Below, piece by piece: positions 1 through 6,233 of a DNA stretch of 6,382 nucleotides. Under the pieces are notes generated by a model. That model was not told the DNA's origin and did not search any database. It was given only the letters and a program-made list of their open reading frames with translations. Origin of the DNA: Ignavibacteriaceae bacterium (lineage in GTDB: Bacteria > Bacteroidota > Ignavibacteria > Ignavibacteriales > Ignavibacteriaceae); assembly GCA_025449775.1 (NCBI GenBank), contig JANWIS010000198.1, forward strand, positions 1 through 6,382, written 5' to 3'. The position numbers and the translations under genes are program-made. The first letter of the stretch is position 1. The number at the start of each line of letters is the position of its first letter.

Positions 1-59
1 ACATATGCAAATTTTCTTCTGCTAAGAAAATCGTAGTTAAAGTTCTGAAATACTCTCAT
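1..59 (-). CDS. secF: SecF, protein translocase subunit (N-terminal 19 codons only, runs off the window)
   Basis: Only the start is present. An ATG at 59-57 opens a frame that reads MRVFQNFNYDFLSRRK and stays open to the window edge. A short cytoplasmic N-terminus of the form 'fDFlxxRk', just before the first membrane helix, is typical of SecF. The gene lies 33 bases downstream of the secD stop, the usual secD-secF order. SecF pairs with SecD in the inner membrane and uses the proton-motive force to help complete translocation through SecYEG. An AAGGAG motif lies 13 bases upstream of the ATG. The call rests mostly on position next to secD and on the short N-terminal match; the catalytic and membrane parts are outside the window. 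Confidence 0.85.
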   Translation of the reverse strand, partial: MRVFQNFNYDFLSRRKFAY

Positions 60-72
60 GTTTAAATAAAAA

Positions 73-78
73 CTCCTT
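73..78 (-). promoter_or_regulatory. Ribosome binding site of secF (AAGGAG)
   Basis: Read on the minus strand, the secD-secF gap contains AAGGAG, 13 bases before the secF ATG. The spacing is a little long, but this is the clearest Shine-Dalgarno match before any gene in the window. It supports the ATG at 59-57 and suggests secF is translated independently rather than only by coupling to secD. Confidence 0.55.
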
Positions 79-92
79 ATTCCTTTTTTTAA

Positions 93-2033
93 TTAACCAA
101 CATCAACTGATAGATTTTTAGAAGTCATCATATCAAATATTAATCTTGCAACCACTAAAGCACTGAATAAACTTGCAATAATTCCAATCATCAATGTAAC
201 AGCAAAACCTTTTACAGGTCCGGTTCCAAACTGAAAAAGAATTAACCCGGTGATGAATGTAGTCAGGTTTGAATCTATAATAGCTGAATTTGCTCTTTTG
301 AACCCGCTGTCTATAGATGCTTTAATTGTTTTTCCTGTTGCAATTTCTTCCCTGATCCTTTCATAGATTAGCACGTTTGCATCCACTGACATTCCAATCG
401 TTAAAATAATTCCGGCGATACCGGGTAAAGTAAGTGTTGCACTAAAACCTGCTAATATTCCAAGTGTAAACAGAACTGTAAATATTAAAGCTGCAGAAGC
501 AATTGTTCCTGCCTTTTTATAATAAATGATCATAAATAATGCAACAACAAAATATCCAAGAACGACTGATGTAAATCCGTTATTAATCGAATCTTCACCA
601 AGTGACGGTCCAACAGTTCTTTCTTCAATAATATCAACAGGAGCGGGAAGAGCACCAGCTTTTAAAACAATTTCTAAAAGTTTTGCTTCTTTAAGATCTG
701 CCATTCCTTCAATTTGAGAACGGCCTCCGGGAATTTTGCCTTTAACAACGGGTGCTGAGAAAATTGCACCGTCAAGCATTATCGCAATTCTTTTATCAAC
801 ATTAGCTCCGGTGATTCGTGCCCATTCTGTAGCGCCTTCTGAATTCATTGTCATACTAACTATCGGCGCAGAAGTACTTGGATCTATATTTGCCATCGCA
901 TCAGTTATTACACCGCCAGTTAACTCCGGCTGTTTATTTACAAGATACATTACATAAAATTCACCACCCTCAGCATCTGTCTGCGTTTTTGAATGGAACT
1001 TAAACTCAACATTATTGGGAATTACTTTTTGAACATCGGTTCTGTTCAACATATTCTCAATTTTATTTCTGTCATCAACTTTAACATAAGCATCTGCACT
1101 TCTGCCTTGTGGATCAAGCAATGCAACTGCAAAGAATGGATGTTGTTTCTTAAATTCTTCTTCTGAAAGGTCTTCAGGAGTAGTTGTATCTGAAGAAGCG
1201 ATTGAAGTATCAGTTGGTGTCGTTTCCGTTTTATTTACATCATCTTCTGAATTAACATTTGATGTATCATTCATTTTGCCAGCAAGCACGTCATCTATTT
1301 TTTGCATAACAGGAAATGTGAAATCTGCATCGCGGACAATTCTGAATTCTAAAAGTGCAGTTCCTTGCAGCAATCGTTTGGCTTCTTCTTCACGTGCAAC
1401 ACCGGGCAGTTCAACTATAATTCGTCTTCCACCCTGTCTTTGTATTGAAGGTTCACTTACTCCGTATTGATCAACTCTATTTCTGATGATTTCCATTGCA
1501 CGGTTAACAGCATCTTCTGTACTTTCATTAAGAGTACTTATGATATCATCGTCTTCATCACGGATTGTTCCAAAGTATCTGCTTAGTCTAATATCTCTTT
1601 CCTGAAACTTTTTTGCTAAAAGATCAACGATAGATTCTTCTGTCTGTTCGGATTCTTTCTGTGCTTCGGCAAGAACATTCTTAAATACATCGTCAGGATT
1701 TTTGGCAAGTTTTTCAATAAGCTTTCCGATATTAACTTCCAGCACAACACGCATTCCGCCTTGCAGATCGAGACCAAGCTTTACTCTTTTCTCTTTGTTC
1801 TTTAAAATATCAGGATTAGCGATGAGTATGCTGTCTTCTTCAGCTCGCAGCAGTTTATCCATCTGTGTTTTTGATATCCCGGTATTACTCTTTTCTATCT
1901 GCTCTCTTTTTAATTCGAGAGTATCCTTTATATCACTGCTGTTCTGAAAATCCATGTAAGTAGGAAATAACAGGTAAACACACAAAGCTATTGCAGCAAT
2001 TATAATTATGATTCTAAATCTGAATTCTTTCAT
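93..2033 (-). CDS. secD: SecD, protein translocase subunit
   Basis: SecD is an inner-membrane RND-type subunit that, with SecF, uses the proton gradient to pull exported proteins through SecYEG. From the ATG at 2033-2031 the protein has 646 residues. A membrane helix follows the basic start MKEFRFR (residues 1-25). The family signature GLDLQGG is at 87-93, and the periplasmic motif NRVDQYGVSEP is at 185-195. After the large periplasmic region come the remaining membrane helices (about 485-635), with TLPGIAGIILTIGMSVDANV at 535-554 (Asp552 in the proton-relay VDANV motif) and FKRANSAIIDSN at 578-589. Residues about 254-293 are an acidic Thr/Ser-rich linker. An upstream in-frame TTG (2081-2079) would add 16 residues. 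I reject it because MKEFRFR plus a helix is the normal SecD start and the TTG lies inside a candidate promoter. No clear Shine-Dalgarno precedes the ATG. secF follows after 33 bases. Confidence 0.97.
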   Translation of the reverse strand: MKEFRFRIIIIIAAIALCVYLLFPTYMDFQNSSDIKDTLELKREQIEKSNTGISKTQMDKLLRAEEDSILIANPDILKNKEKRVKLGLDLQGGMRVVLEVNIGKLIEKLAKNPDDVFKNVLAEAQKESEQTEESIVDLLAKKFQERDIRLSRYFGTIRDEDDDIISTLNESTEDAVNRAMEIIRNRVDQYGVSEPSIQRQGGRRIIVELPGVAREEEAKRLLQGTALLEFRIVRDADFTFPVMQKIDDVLAGKMNDTSNVNSEDDVNKTETTPTDTSIASSDTTTPEDLSEEEFKKQHPFFAVALLDPQGRSADAYVKVDDRNKIENMLNRTDVQKVIPNNVEFKFHSKTQTDAEGGEFYVMYLVNKQPELTGGVITDAMANIDPSTSAPIVSMTMNSEGATEWARITGANVDKRIAIMLDGAIFSAPVVKGKIPGGRSQIEGMADLKEAKLLEIVLKAGALPAPVDIIEERTVGPSLGEDSINNGFTSVVLGYFVVALFMIIYYKKAGTIASAALIFTVLFTLGILAGFSATLTLPGIAGIILTIGMSVDANVLIYERIREEIATGKTIKASIDSGFKRANSAIIDSNLTTFITGLILFQFGTGPVKGFAVTLMIGIIASLFSALVVARLIFDMMTSKNLSVDVG

Positions 2034-2078
2034 ATATGATTTAATTTGAAGTGATGTGAAAAAATAAAAATGAACTGC

Positions 2079-2110
2079 CAAAATTAGTGGTTAACGCTTA
2101 CAAAGTCAAT
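2079..2110 (-). promoter_or_regulatory. Candidate promoter for secD-secF
   Basis: On the minus strand, TTGACT (2109-2104) is followed after 17 bases by TAATTT (2086-2081), a fair sigma-70-like pair. The same bases also read ATTG-N20-TAATTTTG, close to the Bacteroidota-type consensus TTTG-N19/20-TAnnTTTG. Transcription would start near 2073 and leave a leader of about 40 bases before the secD ATG at 2033. The 105-base gap after the phosphorylase gene is the largest in the window, which fits a new transcription start. I see no hairpin terminator in this gap, so read-through from the salvage genes remains possible. This is sequence inference only. Confidence 0.45.
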
Positions 2111-2138
2111 AAAATTAGGAGGTTAAAACATAAGCAGA

Positions 2139-2990
2139 CTATAATATTGAAATAGCGGTTTTTAATAAACTGGAAAATTTTTCTGATGCTTTATTAGCTG
2201 TTAAAGTAACCTCATCGTGAGAAAGTTTCTGTTTGGAAATTCCGGCGGCCATATTAGTAATACACGATATGATTGCAACTTCCATATTTAATGATGAAGC
2301 CAAAACCGCTTCATGGACAGTTGACATTCCGATTGCGTCAGCTCCAAATCTCTTTAACATTTCAACTTCAGCCGGTGTTTCATAGCTTGGACCTTTTCCG
2401 TACCAGTAGTTACCTGAATGAAGATTAATTCCAAGGCTTGCTGCAGATTTCTTAAAAATAGAATTAAACTTTTCTGATGGGCAATTTAGAAAACTATTTT
2501 TAGCATTGAATGATGATATTCCGATAAGATTTGTTAATTCCTTTTTTATATTGATTGAGTTGAAAGATTCGGAAAGCATTAAATCTCCCGGCGTAAAGTT
2601 CTTATTTATTCCGCCGGCTGCATTTGTTAAAATAATAAAATTACATCCGAGTTTTTTTGAGATAAGTACGGGTAGAATACAATCGCTTAAATCATATCCT
2701 TCATAAAAATGTAAGCGGCCTTGAAAAATTATTACCTGCTTATTCCCGATTTTTGAAAAATGAATGTATCCTGAATGTCCTTCAATTGTTTGAGCCGGAG
2801 GCTCATCAGCCTTAGGCTGAGATGAAGGGTAGGAAGGTATTTGTGAAGTCCGGATTGATTTTATTTTATCAGATGATTCTGCAAAAGTACCAAGACCACT
2901 TCCGAGAACAATTGCTATATCAGGTGTGAAGGGAGATTCTTTTATTATGTAAGCAAGTATGTCTTGGTATTTTAAATTCAGATTTACCAT
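2139..2990 (-). CDS. punA: Purine nucleoside phosphorylase (trimeric, PNP/MTAP family)
   Basis: This cytoplasmic enzyme cleaves purine (deoxy)nucleosides with phosphate to give the free base and (deoxy)ribose-1-phosphate. In its 283 residues I see the phosphate-binding VLGSGLG (28-34), EGHSG (70-74), GRLHFYEGY (91-99), TNAAGG (122-127), GPSYETPAE (200-208, with the purine-contacting Glu204), GMSTVHE (221-227) and ITNMAAG (244-250, with Asn246). Glu plus Asn in the base pocket points to 6-oxopurine nucleosides (inosine, guanosine) rather than methylthioadenosine. Two places depart from the usual family: about ten extra residues between IPSYP and TIEGHSG (about 57-66), encoded by a twin palindrome, and NSIN at 144-147 where DHIN is common, with about two extra residues before it. 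The protein is slightly longer than the usual 270-275. Its ATG lies one base after the nucleoside transporter stop (TGA-A-ATG), so the two are probably translationally coupled. Confidence 0.93.
   Translation of the reverse strand: MVNLNLKYQDILAYIIKESPFTPDIAIVLGSGLGTFAESSDKIKSIRTSQIPSYPSSQPKADEPPAQTIEGHSGYIHFSKIGNKQVIIFQGRLHFYEGYDLSDCILPVLISKKLGCNFIILTNAAGGINKNFTPGDLMLSESFNSINIKKELTNLIGISSFNAKNSFLNCPSEKFNSIFKKSAASLGINLHSGNYWYGKGPSYETPAEVEMLKRFGADAIGMSTVHEAVLASSLNMEVAIISCITNMAAGISKQKLSHDEVTLTANKASEKFSSLLKTAISIL
2791..2820. repeat. Twin abutting palindromes inside the purine nucleoside phosphorylase gene
   Basis: Two perfect 15-base inverted repeats touch each other: TGAGCC-GGA-GGCTCA (2791-2805) and TCAGCCT-T-AGGCTGA (2806-2820). 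The unit is 30 bases, exactly ten codons, and 18 of its 30 bases are G or C in an AT-rich gene. It falls where the protein has about ten extra residues (SQPKADEPPA) compared with the usual junction between the IP-x-x-P segment and the EGHSG motif. The arms share AGCC/GGCT cores, so alternative pairings are also possible. This pattern fits a small palindromic repeat inserted in frame; I cannot tell from one copy whether it is dispersed in the genome. Confidence 0.6.
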
Positions 2991-2991
2991 T

Positions 2992-4347
2992 TCAACTGAA
3001 TAGCAGTCCTGCGAATGTTGCAGTCATAAGTGTTGCAAGAACTCCTCCAATGACAGCTTTAATTCCCAAAGCAGCTATATCTGATTTTCGCTCCGGAGCC
3101 AGCGGACCAATTCCACCAATTTGAATTGCTATCGAACTGATGTTTGCAAATCCGCACAGAGCATAAGTAAGCATTAAAATACTTTTTTCGTTAACAAATT
3201 TTCCAAGCTCAACAAACGTACCCAACTCTGTGTATGCAACAAATTCATTCAATACGATTTTAATACCGAGCAGGCTACCAAAGTTTAAAGCATCCTGCCA
3301 TGGAACTCCGATACCAAAAGCGACGAATTGCAAAACCAGTCCGATTAATAGTTGAAAACTTAACGGCTGTCCGAATTTTGTAATTAGTGATTCATTAACA
3401 TTTATTAAATCACCGAATCCGTTCAATAAATAATTAATAAGAGCAATGAGGGCAATGAATGCGAGAAGCATTGCTCCAACATTAATTGCAAGCTTCCATC
3501 CGTCAGCTGCGCCGTTTGCCGCAGCTTCAATTACATTGGATGCATTTTTTTCTACTTCAATTTTAACGGTTCCTTTTGTTACAGGATCGCCGGTTTCAGG
3601 AAAAATTATTTTTGCAATTACTATTCCCGCTGGTGCAGCCATAACACTTGCACCAAGTAAATGAGTTGCAAAAAGCTGCTGAGCTTGTTCAAGCGGAATA
3701 CCATGTTTAATTGCGTAGGCACTTCCAAGAATCTGGATATAAGCAGCCATCACTCCACCAGCTATAGTTGCCATTCCACCAACCATAACAGTAAGTATTT
3801 CACTCTTTGTCATTTTATTTATAAATGGTTTGATCACTAATGGAGCTTCTGTCTGACCAACAAAAACATTTGCAGAGTTTGAAAGTGATTCAGCACCGCT
3901 TGTGCCGAGTGTCCTTGCCATAACCCATGCCATTCCTTTAACGATTAGCTGCATTATTCCAAGGTAATAAAGAACTGACATAAAGCTTGCAAAGAAAATA
4001 ATTGTCGGTAGAACCTGGAAAGCGAAAAATGAACCAAGACTTCCATCTGTTCCCGGTGGTTTTGCTAAATCACCGAAAATAAATTGAGCACCCGCTGAAG
4101 TAAAATTCAGAACGAGTACGAAGAAATAACTTACCCAGTTAAAAAAATCTTTTGGCCATCCGAACAAAAAGAAAAATGAACGAAGTTCTTCACCTTTAAG
4201 AATAAGAATTGCAAAAGCAAGCTGAAGTGCAAGGCCTCCGAAAACCAAACGCCAGCTTATTCTTGATTTATTATTTGAAAAAATAAAAGCGATACCGATT
4301 AAAAGTACGATACCTAATATTCCTCTTACAATCGAAACTAAATCCAT
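2992..4347 (-). CDS. nupC: Concentrative nucleoside transporter (CNT/NupC family)
   Basis: This 451-residue inner-membrane protein imports nucleosides by cation symport. It is hydrophobic almost throughout. Key CNT signatures are visible: SLSNSANVFVGQTEAPL (154-170, re-entrant hairpin HP1 with GQTE at 164-167), the conserved LNEFVAY (366-372, Glu368) and CGFANISSIAIQIGG (398-412, Asn402 and Ser405). These correspond, from memory, to the residues that contact the base (Gln, Thr, Glu) and the ribose (Glu, Asn, Ser) in the Vibrio cholerae CNT structure. Asn160 and Val163 also match its sodium-site positions, so sodium coupling is a reasonable inference. The FPETGDPVTKGT stretch (249-260) followed by a charged loop is also seen in that subgroup. 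Its gene starts 6 bases after the thymidine kinase stop and ends one base before the phosphorylase start, in the middle of the salvage cassette. Base or sugar preference (purine versus pyrimidine) cannot be fixed from sequence. Confidence 0.93.
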   Translation of the reverse strand: MDLVSIVRGILGIVLLIGIAFIFSNNKSRISWRLVFGGLALQLAFAILILKGEELRSFFFLFGWPKDFFNWVSYFFVLVLNFTSAGAQFIFGDLAKPPGTDGSLGSFFAFQVLPTIIFFASFMSVLYYLGIMQLIVKGMAWVMARTLGTSGAESLSNSANVFVGQTEAPLVIKPFINKMTKSEILTVMVGGMATIAGGVMAAYIQILGSAYAIKHGIPLEQAQQLFATHLLGASVMAAPAGIVIAKIIFPETGDPVTKGTVKIEVEKNASNVIEAAANGAADGWKLAINVGAMLLAFIALIALINYLLNGFGDLINVNESLITKFGQPLSFQLLIGLVLQFVAFGIGVPWQDALNFGSLLGIKIVLNEFVAYTELGTFVELGKFVNEKSILMLTYALCGFANISSIAIQIGGIGPLAPERKSDIAALGIKAVIGGVLATLMTATFAGLLFS

Positions 4348-4353
4348 AATTGT

Positions 4354-4935
4354 TTACTCACTTTCTTCCGGAATATAATGACACTTTCTGCAGCGAGCTT
4401 CATAAATATCGGCTGCGCCGACAATCACTCTATCCGATTCTGCAATTTTCCGTTGAGTTTTATCTGCAGGATTTCCGCACACAACACAAATTGCATGCTG
4501 CTTTGTAATGTACTCTGCTATTGCAAGAAGCTGGGGGATAGGCTCAAAAGGTTTTCCAGTGTAATCCTGATCAAGTCCGGCAACAATAATTCGTTTTCCT
4601 TTGGATGCGAGTAAGTTACAGATGTGAACAATCTCTTCTTTAAAAAATTGTGCTTCATCAATCCCGATTACCTGTGCATCATCAGAATATTTTAAAACAT
4701 CATTTATGTCACTTATTAATATTGAAGGCAATGATTGATCGCTGTGTGAGACGATTGAGTCCTGTGAATATCTTGCATCTATACTTGGTTTGAAAATTTT
4801 TACTTTCTGTTTTGCGATTTGAGCTCTTCTGAGTCGACGAATTAATTCTTCAGTTTTTCCACTGAACATACAGCCTGTAATAACTTCTACCCAGCCGGTA
4901 TCTTTTGGAAGCTGATGTGGAGGGATGTCGGTCAT
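4354..4935 (-). CDS. tdk: Thymidine kinase (type II, zinc-containing)
   Basis: The enzyme phosphorylates thymidine and deoxyuridine with ATP to the 5'-monophosphates in the cytoplasm. Its 193 residues carry the P-loop GCMFSGKT (21-28), the Walker B-like region with IDEAQFF (92-98, probable catalytic base Glu94), the thymidine-binding lasso region GLDQDYTGKPFEPIPQL (120-136), and two zinc-binding cysteine pairs, CVVC (150-153) and CRKC (182-185). The WVEVITGCMFSGKTEELIRR start resembles the Gram-positive/Bacteroidota form of type II kinases rather than the E. coli form. Length is normal. The ATG at 4935-4933 lies 24 bases after the cytidine deaminase stop, with no obvious Shine-Dalgarno. Next to Cdd it would take up deoxyuridine made from deoxycytidine and so feed dUMP/dTMP synthesis. 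Confidence 0.96.
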   Translation of the reverse strand: MTDIPPHQLPKDTGWVEVITGCMFSGKTEELIRRLRRAQIAKQKVKIFKPSIDARYSQDSIVSHSDQSLPSILISDINDVLKYSDDAQVIGIDEAQFFKEEIVHICNLLASKGKRIIVAGLDQDYTGKPFEPIPQLLAIAEYITKQHAICVVCGNPADKTQRKIAESDRVIVGAADIYEARCRKCHYIPEESE

Positions 4936-4959
4936 ATATAAATAAGTAGTTCTGATTTT

Positions 4960-5352
4960 CTATTCAAGATCTTTATCTCCAAATGCAAATGGAAGCAGCT
5001 CTGAAGTCTTTTTAACAATATAATCACCGCTTGAATTTATAAGCACGATATCTATTTCACCGCAAAGATCGCTAATGACTTGTCTGCATGCACCGCAAGG
5101 TGAAATAAAATCTTCAGTGTCGCCGGAAACAGCAATAGCTTTAAAGTTTCTTTCCCCTTCGGAGATTGCTTTAAATACAGCAGTTCTTTCTGCACAGATT
5201 GTCAGGCTGTATGAGCTCGATTCAATATTACAGCCGGTATAAATTTTATTGTTCTCAGTTAAAACAGCAGCACCAACATAAAAGTTAGAATAAGTTGGCA
5301 GAGCATTCTGTTTTGCTTTAACTGCTGATTCGGCTAAGTTTTTGTAATCCAC
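4960..5352 (-). CDS. cdd: Cytidine deaminase (homotetrameric type)
   Basis: It hydrolytically deaminates cytidine and deoxycytidine to uridine and deoxyuridine, using one zinc ion per subunit. The 130-residue length is that of the short tetrameric class. Motifs are complete: YSNFYVGAAV (21-30), GCNIESSSY (40-48, with substrate-contacting Asn42 and Glu44), TICAERTA (51-58, zinc ligand Cys53 and catalytic Glu55), PCGACRQ (85-91, zinc ligands Cys86 and Cys89) and the C-terminal LLPFAFG (119-125). The start is GTG at 5352-5350. An in-frame stop lies seven codons upstream, no ATG, GTG or TTG lies between, and the protein has no later Met, so GTG is the only sensible start. It begins 59 bases after the methyltransferase and is the first gene of the salvage cassette. 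A 14-base palindrome and a TAnnTTTG motif lie just before it. Confidence 0.96.
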   Translation of the reverse strand: MDYKNLAESAVKAKQNALPTYSNFYVGAAVLTENNKIYTGCNIESSSYSLTICAERTAVFKAISEGERNFKAIAVSGDTEDFISPCGACRQVISDLCGEIDIVLINSSGDYIVKKTSELLPFAFGDKDLE

Positions 5353-5360
5353 TATCCAAT

Positions 5361-5378
5361 CAAATTTAACTAGTTAAA
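5361..5378 (-). promoter_or_regulatory. Candidate promoter core overlapping a 14-base palindrome upstream of cdd
   Basis: TTTAACTAGTTAAA (5365-5378) is a perfect palindrome. On the minus strand TAAATTTG (5368-5361) overlaps its edge and matches the Bacteroidota-type -7 core TAnnTTTG, ending 8 bases before the cdd GTG. No good TTTG upstream element appears at 19-21 bases. If active, the transcript would begin almost at the GTG and be nearly leaderless, and a protein bound to the palindrome could block it. AT-rich intergenic DNA makes such matches easily by chance, so this is tentative. Confidence 0.28.
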
Positions 5379-5411
5379 GATAAATTCTTAATCATCTAAT
5401 TTCCAAAACAT

Positions 5412-6233
5412 TTATTTCTTTTTAAGGATGATATAAAAAGTCGGCGTAAAAAATTTATTCAAGATTCCGGCATTATCGTTAGCCATATTTATCAGCATTC
5501 TTTTGAAGACGGGAAGACTTGCAGCCTTCACTAACCAGATATGAAAACGGCTCCAGATAATTCCATTTCCTCCGTTCAGCAAATAACTAACCGAAAATTT
5601 TGTTTGAAGCTTTATGTTAAAATCTTTATTGAATAGTTTAAATATTTGGGAGAGTGAAAATAGTTCTGCTATATCATCTCTTTGATAATCACTTTTTCTG
5701 AAAGCCCTTAAAAAATATTTTTTCACCTGGTCCCGATTAAATAACGATAAAAACGGCAATCCCCAGTGAGGATCAGAAAGCAAATTCAGAAGTGATAACT
5801 TATTTGGTGTGCTCAAATATATTTTTCCTTCTTCTTTTAAAATTGAAGAGAGAATGTGTTTAATTCCTGTATCAACCTTAAGATGCTCAATCACATCCTG
5901 CAAAATAATTAAATCGAAAGAGCCCGGCTTGAATGGTAGATTTTCAATGTCAGCTATTAAGGGTAAAAGAGAACTGGCAACTGAAATTTTTTTTATTCGT
6001 TCACTTTTATTATCAACACTTACAACAAAATTATTTTTTGAAAGCAGTCTTGATGTGCTTCCTTCTCCGGCACCAAGATCCAGTATTTTAAGCCCTCGTG
6101 GAAAACTTTCAGATGAGAGAACTTTCTCAATAAATTCAGCCCGGTCATCAGAAATTTCTCTTGCAAGCTGCCATCGCTTAAAATTTGGATGGGCAGGATT
6201 ATATTCTCTCTGTATTCCTTGTTTTACTTCCAT
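5412..6233 (-). CDS. Class I SAM-dependent methyltransferase, substrate unknown
   Basis: The 273-residue protein has a Rossmann-type methyltransferase core: KILDLGAGEGST (49-60, SAM-binding motif I), VVSVDNK (70-76, acidic Asp74 expected to hold the ribose), ADIENLPF (94-101, adenine region), FDLIILQDVIEHL (106-118, motif IV-like), and EEGKIYLSTPN (134-144). This matches the Methyltransf_11/UbiG-like group. The C-terminal third (about 150-273) is basic and hydrophobic and may hold the substrate or touch a membrane; I recognise no specific family there. Its start ATGGAAGTAA overlaps the stop of the upstream probable glycosyltransferase by 10 bases, implying coupled translation and a role in the same envelope, glycan or lipid pathway. 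No Shine-Dalgarno is evident. An acceptor such as a sugar, polyprenyl lipid or quinone cannot be distinguished. It is followed after 59 bases by cdd, with no hairpin terminator seen. Confidence 0.85.
   Translation of the reverse strand: MEVKQGIQREYNPAHPNFKRWQLAREISDDRAEFIEKVLSSESFPRGLKILDLGAGEGSTSRLLSKNNFVVSVDNKSERIKKISVASSLLPLIADIENLPFKPGSFDLIILQDVIEHLKVDTGIKHILSSILKEEGKIYLSTPNKLSLLNLLSDPHWGLPFLSLFNRDQVKKYFLRAFRKSDYQRDDIAELFSLSQIFKLFNKDFNIKLQTKFSVSYLLNGGNGIIWSRFHIWLVKAASLPVFKRMLINMANDNAGILNKFFTPTFYIILKKK

Noticed and set aside
2034..2081. 16-residue N-terminal extension of SecD from a TTG codon
   Set aside because: The extension lacks family resemblance, MKEFRFR plus a helix is the normal SecD start, and the TTG lies in a candidate promoter.
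2117..2122. AGGAGG on the plus strand between the phosphorylase and secD
   Set aside because: No ATG, GTG or TTG follows at a usable distance on the plus strand, so it does not mark a gene.
2034..2138. Possible intrinsic terminator between the phosphorylase and secD
   Set aside because: I found no GC-rich hairpin followed by a run of T on the minus strand.
3505..3526. Inverted repeat AGCTGCG / CGCAGCT with an 8-base loop inside the transporter gene
   Set aside because: It falls on alanine-rich codons of an ordinary charged loop, has no T-tract and adds no unusual residues; coincidence is enough to explain it.
5388..5411. Seven-codon frame (MFWKLDD) starting directly after the methyltransferase stop
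   Set aside because: It is too short to support, has no ribosome binding site and shows no leader-peptide features such as repeated codons or an attenuator hairpin.
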